From positions 62,001 to 126,000 of the forward strand of contig NZ_BOOQ01000015.1 in assembly GCF_016863315.1 (NCBI RefSeq): a stretch of 64,000 nt of DNA. The letters run 5' to 3'. The translations under genes were made by a program, and so were the position numbers. Shown here one piece after another: positions 16,182-23,790 of this stretch (position 1 is its first letter; each line of letters opens with the position of its first letter). The notes beneath the pieces are model-generated. The model was not told where the DNA came from, made no database searches, and was given only the letters and a program-made list of their open reading frames with translations. This DNA comes from Planotetraspora silvatica. Its GTDB lineage: Bacteria; Actinomycetota; Actinomycetes; Streptosporangiales; Streptosporangiaceae.

Positions 16182-17795
16182 TCAGATGCCACGCATGCGG
16201 AGCACGTGGAGCGCCAGGGTCAGGTTCAGCCTCAGGTGGGCGTCCTCGGTGAAGTTGCCGAGCAGCCGCTCCAGCTTGCCGATCCGGTAGCGGAGCGTGT
16301 TGTAGTGGAAGTGCAGCCTGCGTGCCGTCTCGGCGACGTTGAGGTTGGTGTCCAGCAGCACCTGCAGGGTTCTGCGCAGGTCGGCGTTCTCCACGTCGTC
16401 GTCCCCCGCGAGCGACCCGAGCGTCTCCCGGACGAACGCGTGGAGTTCGTCGGTGTCGTTCACCAACGACAGCAGCCGGTAGACGCCGAGCTCGTCGAAG
16501 TGGGCGACGGCCCCCGACCCGTGGAGCTGACGCCCCACCCTGGCGGCCTTGAGCGCCTGGCCGTAGGCCGCGGGAAGGGAGTCGGTCCCGCCCGAGACCC
16601 GGCTGAGCCCGGTCGAGAACGTGCCGTCGGTGATGGCGGCCAGCGCGTCCCTGGCGAGCCGGGGGGCGTCCACGTCGGCTCCGACGATGGCGACGACCTC
16701 ATGGGAGAAGCCGGCGACCGCGCCCTTCGGGTCGTACTTGCGCACCGCCGCCTGCCAGGCCGCGAGCATGCGGTCCTGCGCCGAGCGCTCGTCGGCGTCC
16801 GGGTCGATCTCCGCCACCAGCACGCTCACGGGGCGTTCCAGATTCCAGCCGAAGGCCTGGGCGCGTTCCGCGACCCGCGTCCCGCCCCGGCCGGTGAGCA
16901 CGTCCCGCAGGAAGTCGGCGCGGTACTTGCTCTCGACGGCGGTGATCGCCTCCTGCCGGGTGATGACGAGGGCCACGACTGTCGCCGCCCGCTCGAGGAT
17001 CCCGATGTCGCTCGGGGTGAGCGTGCCGGCCGCGCTGAACGCGGCGATCCTGCCGTGGTGGTGGCCTCCGGCCACGACCGGGACCGCCACGTAGTGCCCG
17101 TCGGCTCCCGTCACGGGTTCCACCGTCGGCGCGGGCGTCCCCGCTCCCGCGCCGTGCGCCTCCCGCAACATCGTGACCTGTTCGGCGTCGCCCGCGGTGG
17201 CCAGGAGCCGGCCGGAGGCGTCGACGGCCGCCACGGCCGCGTGCAGCAGCCCGGCGACCTCGGCCGTCACCTCGCGCATCCCCCCGCCCGCGAGCACGAT
17301 CTGCACGAGGGCCCGGTGCGCCTCCTCCGTCCGCGCGAGTATCGCCGCGTGCCGGTTGAGGATGTCGGTGAGCACCTGGTTGAGGATGTCGTCGAAGCCG
17401 ACGTCGTTCGGCAGCAGGATCAGCGGGAAGCCCAGCCTGTCGGCCTGCTCGACCATCTCTCCTGGCAGTTCGTCCAGATAGCGACCGAGTTTGATCGCGA
17501 GGGCGGCGAGCCCCCGCTCGTCGAGGTCGGCCACAAGGCGGTCGAGCGACTGCGGCGTGTTCCGAAGCGGATATCCCGTCGTGAGCAGCAACTCGTGCGG
17601 CTTCACCCACGCGAGGATGTCGGGGACCTCCATGACGTTCAGCCGCTGGACGATGCGGTCGAGCCCGCTCTTGCCGGCGATCAGCCGGGCGTCCGCCAGG
17701 GTCGACACCCCGAGCACCTCGCCCACCGAGACACCGTGGAGGATCGTTCCCGTGCTGGCCAGGCGCATTGCCGGGGGGGCCGGGTCCATCGTCAT
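16182..17795 (-). CDS. pucR: PucR family transcriptional regulator, 537 aa
   Basis: The N-terminal PucR domain (about residues 20-145) contains VSVGEVLGV and LNVMEVPDILAWVKPHELLLTTGYPL. A GAF/GGDEF-like sensory middle follows, and the C-terminal HTH (about 480-530) has LLDTNLNVAETARRLHFHYN and YRIGKLERLLG. PucR regulators control purine degradation in Bacillus and other nitrogen-ring catabolism in actinobacteria. Three in-frame ATGs are close together; the one at 17795 has the best spacing from GGAG. It is divergent from the DUF2877-fdrA-DUF1116 operon and next to the hydroxylase operon, so it is the likely local regulator. Confidence 0.92.
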   Translation of the reverse strand: MTMDPAPPAMRLASTGTILHGVSVGEVLGVSTLADARLIAGKSGLDRIVQRLNVMEVPDILAWVKPHELLLTTGYPLRNTPQSLDRLVADLDERGLAALAIKLGRYLDELPGEMVEQADRLGFPLILLPNDVGFDDILNQVLTDILNRHAAILARTEEAHRALVQIVLAGGGMREVTAEVAGLLHAAVAAVDASGRLLATAGDAEQVTMLREAHGAGAGTPAPTVEPVTGADGHYVAVPVVAGGHHHGRIAAFSAAGTLTPSDIGILERAATVVALVITRQEAITAVESKYRADFLRDVLTGRGGTRVAERAQAFGWNLERPVSVLVAEIDPDADERSAQDRMLAAWQAAVRKYDPKGAVAGFSHEVVAIVGADVDAPRLARDALAAITDGTFSTGLSRVSGGTDSLPAAYGQALKAARVGRQLHGSGAVAHFDELGVYRLLSLVNDTDELHAFVRETLGSLAGDDDVENADLRRTLQVLLDTNLNVAETARRLHFHYNTLRYRIGKLERLLGNFTEDAHLRLNLTLALHVLRMRGI

Positions 17796-17867
17796 CATGC
17801 GCTCCGGGGTGTCAAGGGCTCACGCCGATTGTGCATGATCGACCCGACTGTCAGGAAGAGCCAAGCA

Positions 17868-17877
17868 TTTGGCGGAC
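17868..17877 (+). promoter_or_regulatory. Possible PucR box in the pucR / DUF2877 divergent region
   Basis: TTTGGCGGAC, followed 3 bases later by TTGGCAGC. The word matches the box upstream of the permease operon with one change. It overlaps the small dyad CCAAGCATTTGG (17861-17872). TTGG-containing sites are known for Bacillus PucR, which makes this plausible but unproven. Confidence 0.3.
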
Positions 17878-17879
17878 TG

Positions 17880-17910
17880 TTGGCAGCTTTCTCCGTACGG
17901 AGCGTGCCAA
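17880..17910. promoter_or_regulatory. Nested palindromes between pucR and the DUF2877 operon
   Basis: TTGGCA (17880-17885) and TGCCAA (17905-17910) form an outer inverted repeat around the perfect 12-bp palindrome CTCCGTACGGAG (17891-17902). The arrangement lies in the only intergenic space that could drive both divergent transcripts. A dimeric regulator site is likely, PucR being the obvious candidate. Confidence 0.4.
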
Positions 17911-17953
17911 CGTCGTTCTAGCGTCGGCAGGAACTGGCTTGTCGGGAGGTTCG

Positions 17954-18874
17954 GTGACTGTTGGGACGCGCCCGAAAGCCCGGCGGGCGGCGTCGCCCGC
18001 CTTCCGGGGCGTGGGGAGCCACACGTATGTGAGCGGGGCGGCGAGCGCCTCGCTGCGCCCGGCCCTCGAGTCGCCGCGCCGCCCGGCACGCGTGCTCGCG
18101 GCCTTCCCGCTCGCCGTCTACCTCGAGGTCAGGAGCGAGACCGAGCCCCACGTCATCACGCTCGTGACCGGGGGGGCCATCCGCCTGCCCAACGCCGTCG
18201 TGGTCGGCGACCTGCTGGACGGCATCGCGGCGGGAGACGACGGCTGGGTCGGGGACGGGGTCATCGAGATCGGCGGGCTCGCCATCCGGGTGCGCCGCTG
18301 GTGGGACCCCGCGCCGCCGCTCGGCTCCGCCGCCCTCGTACGGCTGTCGCGATCGGCCGGCCTGCTCGGCGAGGTCAGACGGCGGTCGCCGAGGCAGCCG
18401 GGGCTGGACCCGGCCGGGGCTCCGAGCCTTCTCGACACCGGCTGCAGGACGGGATCGCTGACCGACGCCATCACGGCGGCCGAGCGCCTGATCGGGCTGG
18501 GCCCGGGGCTGACGCCCAGCGGCGACGACATGCTCTCGGGCCTCCTGGTCGCGCTGCGGCATCTCGGCGGGGCGACCGGCACGCCGAGGGCCGTCTGGCT
18601 GGCCGACTGGCTGGCGGCGGCCGTCACCTACGACGCCCGCACCCGCACGACTCCGATCTCGGCGACGCTGCTCCACTGCGCCGCGAAAGGCGAGACGAGC
18701 CCCGAGGTGACCGGGGTCCTGCGGGCCGTGGCGGGGCGCCAGCCCCTGGAACCGGCGACGCACCGCCTGCTCCACCTGGGTCACACCTCAGGCGCCGACA
18801 TCGCCTGGGGAATCCAGATCGGCCTGTCCGCCGTCCTGTCCCACGCCGTCCATTCCAACGGGGAGCCTTCTTGA
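17954..18874 (+). CDS. DUF2877 protein, AllH (YlbF)-like oxamate carbamoyltransferase component, 306 aa
   Basis: The signature GLGPGLTPSGDDMLSGLL of DUF2877 lies at about residue 180. In E. coli, the three genes fdrA, ylbE and ylbF (renamed allF, allG, allH) together encode oxamate carbamoyltransferase, which makes carbamoyl phosphate at the end of allantoin breakdown. Here the same three families occur in one coupled operon. Start GTG 17954 follows GGGAGG by 4 bases. The stop overlaps the fdrA TTG start (TTGA). The substrate here may differ from oxamate because no allantoin genes are in view. Confidence 0.85.
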   Translation: MTVGTRPKARRAASPAFRGVGSHTYVSGAASASLRPALESPRRPARVLAAFPLAVYLEVRSETEPHVITLVTGGAIRLPNAVVVGDLLDGIAAGDDGWVGDGVIEIGGLAIRVRRWWDPAPPLGSAALVRLSRSAGLLGEVRRRSPRQPGLDPAGAPSLLDTGCRTGSLTDAITAAERLIGLGPGLTPSGDDMLSGLLVALRHLGGATGTPRAVWLADWLAAAVTYDARTRTTPISATLLHCAAKGETSPEVTGVLRAVAGRQPLEPATHRLLHLGHTSGADIAWGIQIGLSAVLSHAVHSNGEPS

Positions 18875-20235
18875 GCGATCTGGTCGAAGTGCGTGCCGGG
18901 GTCTACCACGACTCGGTGAGCCTCATGCGGGTGAGTCAGGCCCTCGCGGCCCGTGCCGGCGTCGAGGTGGCCGTCGTGGCGATGGCCACGGAGCTCAACG
19001 TGGATCTGGCCCGCGACCTCGGCTTCGCCGTACCGGCCGCGACGGGCGGCGACCTGCTCGTCGCGATCAGAGCCTCGGGGGACGCGCGACTCGAGGAGGC
19101 GTCGGCCGAGCTCGACCGGCAGCTCACGGCCAGGGCGCCGGCCGGCGGGACGGACGCCCGGGACGCACCGCCGCGCACCACCCGTTCGGCGAGCAGGGCG
19201 TGGGACGCGACGGTGGCCCTCGTGAGCGTTCCCGGCGAGCACGCGTTCGTGGAGGCGGCCGACGCCGTCGAGGCGGGCCTGTCCGTCATGATCTTCAGCG
19301 ACAACGTCCCGGTGGAGCAGGAGATCCTCCTCAAGGACCGCGCCAGGGACAAGGGCGTGCTCGTGATGGGCCCCGACTGCGGCACCGCCGTGATCGGCGG
19401 TGCCGGTCTGGGCTTCGCCAACGTCCTGCGGCCCGGCCGGGTGGGCGTCGTGGCCGCCTCGGGCACCGGCGCGCAGCAGGTGACGAGCCTGCTCGACCAG
19501 GCCGGGGTCGGTGTCAGCCACCTCCTCGGGGTCGGCGGCAGGGACCTGTCCGCCCAGGTCGGCGGCCGCTCGACGACGCAGGCGCTGCTGGCCCTCGACG
19601 AGGACCCGGCGACCGAGCTGATCGTGCTGGTCTCCAAACCCCCCGCCCCCGAGGTCGCGACTGCCGTACAGGAGCTGAGCCTGTCCAAGCCCGTCGTCCG
19701 CGCGCTCCTCGGGCCGGGGCAGGACGACCTGACGACGGCCGTGGAGAAGGTGCTGGGCGCCCTCGGCGTCCCGGTGCCCGAGTGGCCGTCGTGGCCGGCC
19801 GGGCCTCCGCCGGTCCCGGGAGGGCCGCTGCGCGGCCTGTATTCCGGGGGCACGCTCTGCACCGAGGCCGCCCTCATCGCGGGCACCGGCGAGTTCACCG
19901 ACTTCGGCGACGACGAGTACACGCGGGGCCGGGCGCATCCCATGATCGACCCCGCTCTCCGCCTGGAGGCGCTCGCCGCGGTGGAGACGGGCGTCGTCCT
20001 GCTCGACGTGGTCCTCGGTCACGGGTCCGATCCCGATCCGTCGGCGTCGCTGGCGCCGGCCGTCGAGAAGGCGTGCGAGCGCGGCGTGGCCGTCGTGGTC
20101 GCGCTCGTCGGGACGGAGGGCGACCCCCAGGGCCTGCGCGCCCAGGCCGCCCGCCTGAACGAGGCGGGAGCCGCCGTCTTCACGTCCAACGCCGCCGCGG
20201 CCCGCCACGCCCGCCTCCTGATCGGAGCCTCATGA
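18871..20235 (+). CDS. fdrA: FdrA (AllF)-like protein, 454 aa
   Basis: FdrA belongs to the acyl-CoA synthetase-like Rossmann family. Visible features are GVYHDSVSLM at the start, DNVPVEQEILLKDRARDKG, MGPDCGTAVIGG and VVAASGTGAQQVTSLLDQAG, followed by LLGVGGRDLS. These are the nucleotide- or phosphate-binding loops of the family. Start TTG 18871 overlaps the DUF2877 stop, with GGGAG 5 bases upstream. It ends ATGA-coupled to the DUF1116 gene. It should be one subunit of a carbamoyltransferase complex like E. coli AllFGH. No carbamate kinase gene follows. Confidence 0.9.
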   Translation: MSDLVEVRAGVYHDSVSLMRVSQALAARAGVEVAVVAMATELNVDLARDLGFAVPAATGGDLLVAIRASGDARLEEASAELDRQLTARAPAGGTDARDAPPRTTRSASRAWDATVALVSVPGEHAFVEAADAVEAGLSVMIFSDNVPVEQEILLKDRARDKGVLVMGPDCGTAVIGGAGLGFANVLRPGRVGVVAASGTGAQQVTSLLDQAGVGVSHLLGVGGRDLSAQVGGRSTTQALLALDEDPATELIVLVSKPPAPEVATAVQELSLSKPVVRALLGPGQDDLTTAVEKVLGALGVPVPEWPSWPAGPPPVPGGPLRGLYSGGTLCTEAALIAGTGEFTDFGDDEYTRGRAHPMIDPALRLEALAAVETGVVLLDVVLGHGSDPDPSASLAPAVEKACERGVAVVVALVGTEGDPQGLRAQAARLNEAGAAVFTSNAAAARHARLLIGAS

Positions 20236-21617
20236 CCCTCTCGATGTTGCTCGGCGAGCCGCGCGTGATCTCCGTGGGCGCGGCGGTGCTCGGCGAGGCT
20301 CTCGACCAGCAGGCCGTGCCGTGGACGCCGGTCGACTGGCGCCCGCCGCTGCCCGGCACGTCGGACGCCCTGGCCCGCGTGCTGGCCGATCCGCGCCGCG
20401 AGCGCGCCAACGCACTCGCCGTGGGGCGGCTGCTGTCGGCCCGCCCCCAACTGGTCGGTGTACGGCGGGCCCGCGACGTCCTCGGGCTGGAGCCCGGCAC
20501 GTTCTTCCACGCCGGGCCGCCGATCACCTGGGAGCGCGCCTCCGGCCCGATGCGCGGGGCGCTGATCGGGGCGATGTTGTTCGAGGGGCTGGCCTCCTCC
20601 CCCGAGGACGCGGAGCGCAGGCTCGCCTCCGGTGAGGGGATCACGCTCGACCCCTGTCACCACCACCGCACGGTCGGCCCGATGGCGGGGGTCGTCAGCC
20701 CGTCGATGTGGATGTTCGAGGTCACCGACGCCGAGCACGGGGGCACCGCCTACTGCTCGCTCAACGAGGGCCTGGGCAAGGTGCTGCGGTACGGCGCCTA
20801 CGGGACCGAGGTGGTCGAGCGGCTGCGCTGGATGGGCGAGGTGCTGGGGCCGGTCCTCCAGGCGACCCTCAGCCGCACCGGCCCACTCGACCTGCGGTCG
20901 CTCATCGCCCAGGCTCTGCAGATGGGCGACGAACTCCACAACCGGAACCGGGCGGCCACCTCGCTCCTGGTCCGCGAACTCGCCCCGGCGATCGTCGACG
21001 CCGCGCCGGATCGGGCCGCGGAGGTCCTGCGTTTCGTCAATGGAAATGATCATTTCTTCTTGAACGCGGGAATGGCCGCCGCGAAAGTGAGCGCCGACGC
21101 GGCACGGAACGTTCCGGGTTCCAGTCTCGTCGTCGCCATGGCACGAAATGGAACGGAATTCGGTATCCAGGTGTCCGGGCTCGGCGATCGCTGGTTCACC
21201 GGCCCCGCGGGCGTTCCCGACGGTCTGTACCTCGGCGCGTACGGCCCCGAGGACGCCAACCCGGACATCGGCGACTCGACCATCACCGAGACGTCGGGCC
21301 TGGGAGGCTTCGCGATGGCGGCCGCGCCGGCCATCGTGAGGTTCGTCGGCGGCGACGTGTCGGACGCCGTCGCGGCCACGACCTCGATGTACGAGATCAC
21401 GCTGGCCGAGCATCCGGCCTACCAGATCCCCGGGCTGGGCTTCCGCGGGACACCCGTGGGGATCGACGTCACGCTTGTCGCGAGGACCGGGATTCTGCCC
21501 GTGGTGAACACCGGCATAGCGGGCCGCGTGGCCGGAACCGGGCAGGTCGGGGCCGGTCTGGTGAGCCCTCCCGTGGAGGCCTTCACCGCGGCCCTGGAGG
21601 CCTTGGTTCTAGCATGA
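20232..21617 (+). CDS. DUF1116 protein, AllG (YlbE)-like carbamoyltransferase component, 461 aa
   Basis: The protein matches the YlbE/DUF1116 family in length and in order of conserved segments: LARVLADPRRERANALAVGR, GMAAAKVSADAARN and an Asn/His-rich middle with FVNGNDHFFLN. It follows fdrA with ATGA overlap and closes the operon. In E. coli the homologue is an essential part of oxamate carbamoyltransferase. I infer the same chemistry, transfer of a carbamoyl group to phosphate, with the true substrate unknown. Confidence 0.88.
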   Translation: MTLSMLLGEPRVISVGAAVLGEALDQQAVPWTPVDWRPPLPGTSDALARVLADPRRERANALAVGRLLSARPQLVGVRRARDVLGLEPGTFFHAGPPITWERASGPMRGALIGAMLFEGLASSPEDAERRLASGEGITLDPCHHHRTVGPMAGVVSPSMWMFEVTDAEHGGTAYCSLNEGLGKVLRYGAYGTEVVERLRWMGEVLGPVLQATLSRTGPLDLRSLIAQALQMGDELHNRNRAATSLLVRELAPAIVDAAPDRAAEVLRFVNGNDHFFLNAGMAAAKVSADAARNVPGSSLVVAMARNGTEFGIQVSGLGDRWFTGPAGVPDGLYLGAYGPEDANPDIGDSTITETSGLGGFAMAAAPAIVRFVGGDVSDAVAATTSMYEITLAEHPAYQIPGLGFRGTPVGIDVTLVARTGILPVVNTGIAGRVAGTGQVGAGLVSPPVEAFTAALEALVLA

Positions 21618-21734
21618 ATTCCCATTGAGGCGGCTTTGACCCTAATATCGGTGCCCAACCTCACATATCCAGTGGAATTCGCATGATCCAGTCGGGGGAT
21701 CTCGCGGATCGATTGATGAATTGGGGACCGTCCT

Positions 21735-23762
21735 ATGTCGACCGATGGCCTGCTCGGTATGGTCCCCCCTATGCCAGAGGGTCAGGGACCCGCGGGAAAC
21801 GTCCATTCTGAGGCGACCCCGGAAGGGCAGGGACGACTCGTCGGGCGGCGGTACCGCCTGCTGTCCCCGGTCGGCCGCGGCGGCATGGGCATGGTCTGGC
21901 ACGCCCACGACGTGCTGCTCGATCGCGACGTGGCGGTCAAGGAGCTGATCCTTCCTTACGGGCTCGACCAGTCGGCCACCCAGGTGGCCAACCGCCGCGT
22001 GCTCCGGGAGGCGCGTTCGGCCGCCCGGCTGAGTCACCCCGGCATCGTGACCGTTCACGACGTGGTCGAGGAGGACGGCCGGCCCTGGATCGTGATGGAA
22101 CTCGTCCGCGCGTGGTCCCTGGAGCAGGCCGTACGGCAGAGCGGCCCGCTCCCCGTGATCCAGGCCGCCGAGATCGGCATCCGCGTGCTCGACGCCATCC
22201 GGCACGCCCACGCCGCCGGAATCCTCCACCGGGACGTCAAGCCGGGCAACGTGCTGCTCACCGCCGACCGCGTCGTGCTGACCGACTTCGGGATCGCCGC
22301 CATCGAGGGCGACGTCACCATCACCCAGACCGGGCTGCTGATGGGCTCCCCCGCCTACATCCCGCCGGAGCGCCTGCAGGGCCGTCCGATCACGCACGCA
22401 GCCGACCTGTGGTCGTTCGGCGCCACCCTGTACGCCGCCGTCGAGGGCCGGCCGCCCTACGAGGGAGCCGACGCGGTCGCCGTCCTCGGCGCCGTGCTCA
22501 CCCAGGAGCCGAACCGGCCGCAGCGGGCGGGCGCGCTGCTCCCCGTGATCGAAGGACTGCTGCGCAAGAACCCGGCCGACCGCATCGCCGCCGCGCAGGT
22601 GGCCGAGATGCTGGAGCGGGTGCTGCACAGCAGCGGGGCGGGGCTGCCGGGCCGCGGCGTCTCCTCCCTGTCCATGCCGACCCCCCAGAACCCCACGCCC
22701 GCCGGGCTGCTGCCGCCCTTCGACCTCCCGTCGGGACCGCTTCCCTCGCGCATCATCGAGACGCCGTCGGGGCCGGTCCGGGTGCCGTTCGCGCCGGAGG
22801 ACCTGCCCGGCTCCATGACCGGCCCGCAGCCGGGCGGCGCCACGGGTCCCCACGCGATGCCGGCCTACGACCCCCTGGCCTCCCCCTCGGGGTCGAGCCA
22901 CGCGCCGGAGCGGTCGCGTGAGGTGATGTGGCCGACGCCGTCGCCCGGCGACCTTCCCGGCGACCTGGCCGCCCGGCCGGGCCGCAACGGCACCGGCGAG
23001 CATCGGACCGGCGAGCATCGCACGACCGGGCCCATCCCGCGGGTGTCCTCCACAGGGGCGCACTCCACTGGCGGGCACTCCACCGGTGGGCATTCCGTCA
23101 CGGGCCCGCAGGGCGCCGGCCGCAGGCGCAGGGACGAGGACGAACCGCGCGAGGAGCGCGACTCCCGTTCGATGGTCCTGATCGCCGTGACGGCCGTGGC
23201 GGTCATCGGCCTGGTGGTCACCCTCCTGTTCGTCCTGCTGCCGAGCGGATCGGACGACTCCACGCCGGAGGTCGCCCAGGGCGTGCCGTCCGTGAGCGGG
23301 CAGAAGGACCCGTCCGCCCAGGCCGGCGGCCAGGCGCCCAAGGGCTTCACCGAGCACAGCGAGGACGGCGTGTCGGTCGCGGTGCCCAAGGAGTGGACGG
23401 TGACCGATCAGGGCGGCTCCGTGACGTACTCGGGCCCGAAGGACAGCGCCCAGCGGATCAAGATCCAGAAGATCAAGGACGGCAGCCTCGCCGCGCTCCA
23501 GGCCGCCGAGCAGAACCTGAACGTGAAGGACTATCCCGACTACACCCAGGTCCAGCTCGGCAAGGTCACCTACCGCTATCCGGCGGCCGACTGGGAGTAC
23601 ACCTACACCAACACCAGCCAGGTGACCGTCCACGCCGTCACCCGCTACGTGGAGGCCGAGGGCCAGGGCTACTCCATCACCTTCTCCTCCCCCGACTACG
23701 ACTGGGGCGAGTCGGCCGCGCCCGTCCGCCAGGCGCTCTGGAACACCTTCACGCCGGCCTGA
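21735..23762 (+). CDS. Transmembrane Ser/Thr protein kinase, 675 aa
   Basis: The kinase domain spans about residues 38-300. It has the Gly loop GRGGMGMVW, the lysine AVKEL (K69), HRDVKPGN, DFG and SPAYIPPERL, so it should be active. A Pro/Gly/Thr-rich linker follows with short repeats such as TGEHRTGEHR and STGGHSTGGHS. A single membrane helix lies at about 480-503, and an extracellular domain of about 170 residues follows with no PASTA repeats. It is a Hanks-type sensor kinase as common in actinomycetes. ATG 21735 follows GGGGA by 8 bases. The ligand and targets are unknown. Confidence 0.95.
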   Translation: MSTDGLLGMVPPMPEGQGPAGNVHSEATPEGQGRLVGRRYRLLSPVGRGGMGMVWHAHDVLLDRDVAVKELILPYGLDQSATQVANRRVLREARSAARLSHPGIVTVHDVVEEDGRPWIVMELVRAWSLEQAVRQSGPLPVIQAAEIGIRVLDAIRHAHAAGILHRDVKPGNVLLTADRVVLTDFGIAAIEGDVTITQTGLLMGSPAYIPPERLQGRPITHAADLWSFGATLYAAVEGRPPYEGADAVAVLGAVLTQEPNRPQRAGALLPVIEGLLRKNPADRIAAAQVAEMLERVLHSSGAGLPGRGVSSLSMPTPQNPTPAGLLPPFDLPSGPLPSRIIETPSGPVRVPFAPEDLPGSMTGPQPGGATGPHAMPAYDPLASPSGSSHAPERSREVMWPTPSPGDLPGDLAARPGRNGTGEHRTGEHRTTGPIPRVSSTGAHSTGGHSTGGHSVTGPQGAGRRRRDEDEPREERDSRSMVLIAVTAVAVIGLVVTLLFVLLPSGSDDSTPEVAQGVPSVSGQKDPSAQAGGQAPKGFTEHSEDGVSVAVPKEWTVTDQGGSVTYSGPKDSAQRIKIQKIKDGSLAALQAAEQNLNVKDYPDYTQVQLGKVTYRYPAADWEYTYTNTSQVTVHAVTRYVEAEGQGYSITFSSPDYDWGESAAPVRQALWNTFTPA

Positions 23763-23790
23763 CACGGCTGATCCCCCTGCGCGCCGGCGG

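Noticed and set aside
17831-17843. Another copy of the GTGCATGATCACG repeat upstream of pucR
   Set aside because: GTGCATGATCGAC matches only the first ten bases, stands alone and has no 53-base partners.
19200-20231. Long N-terminal extension of the DUF1116 protein
   Set aside because: This part is an out-of-frame shadow of fdrA; the ATG at 20232 overlaps the fdrA stop and fits the family length.
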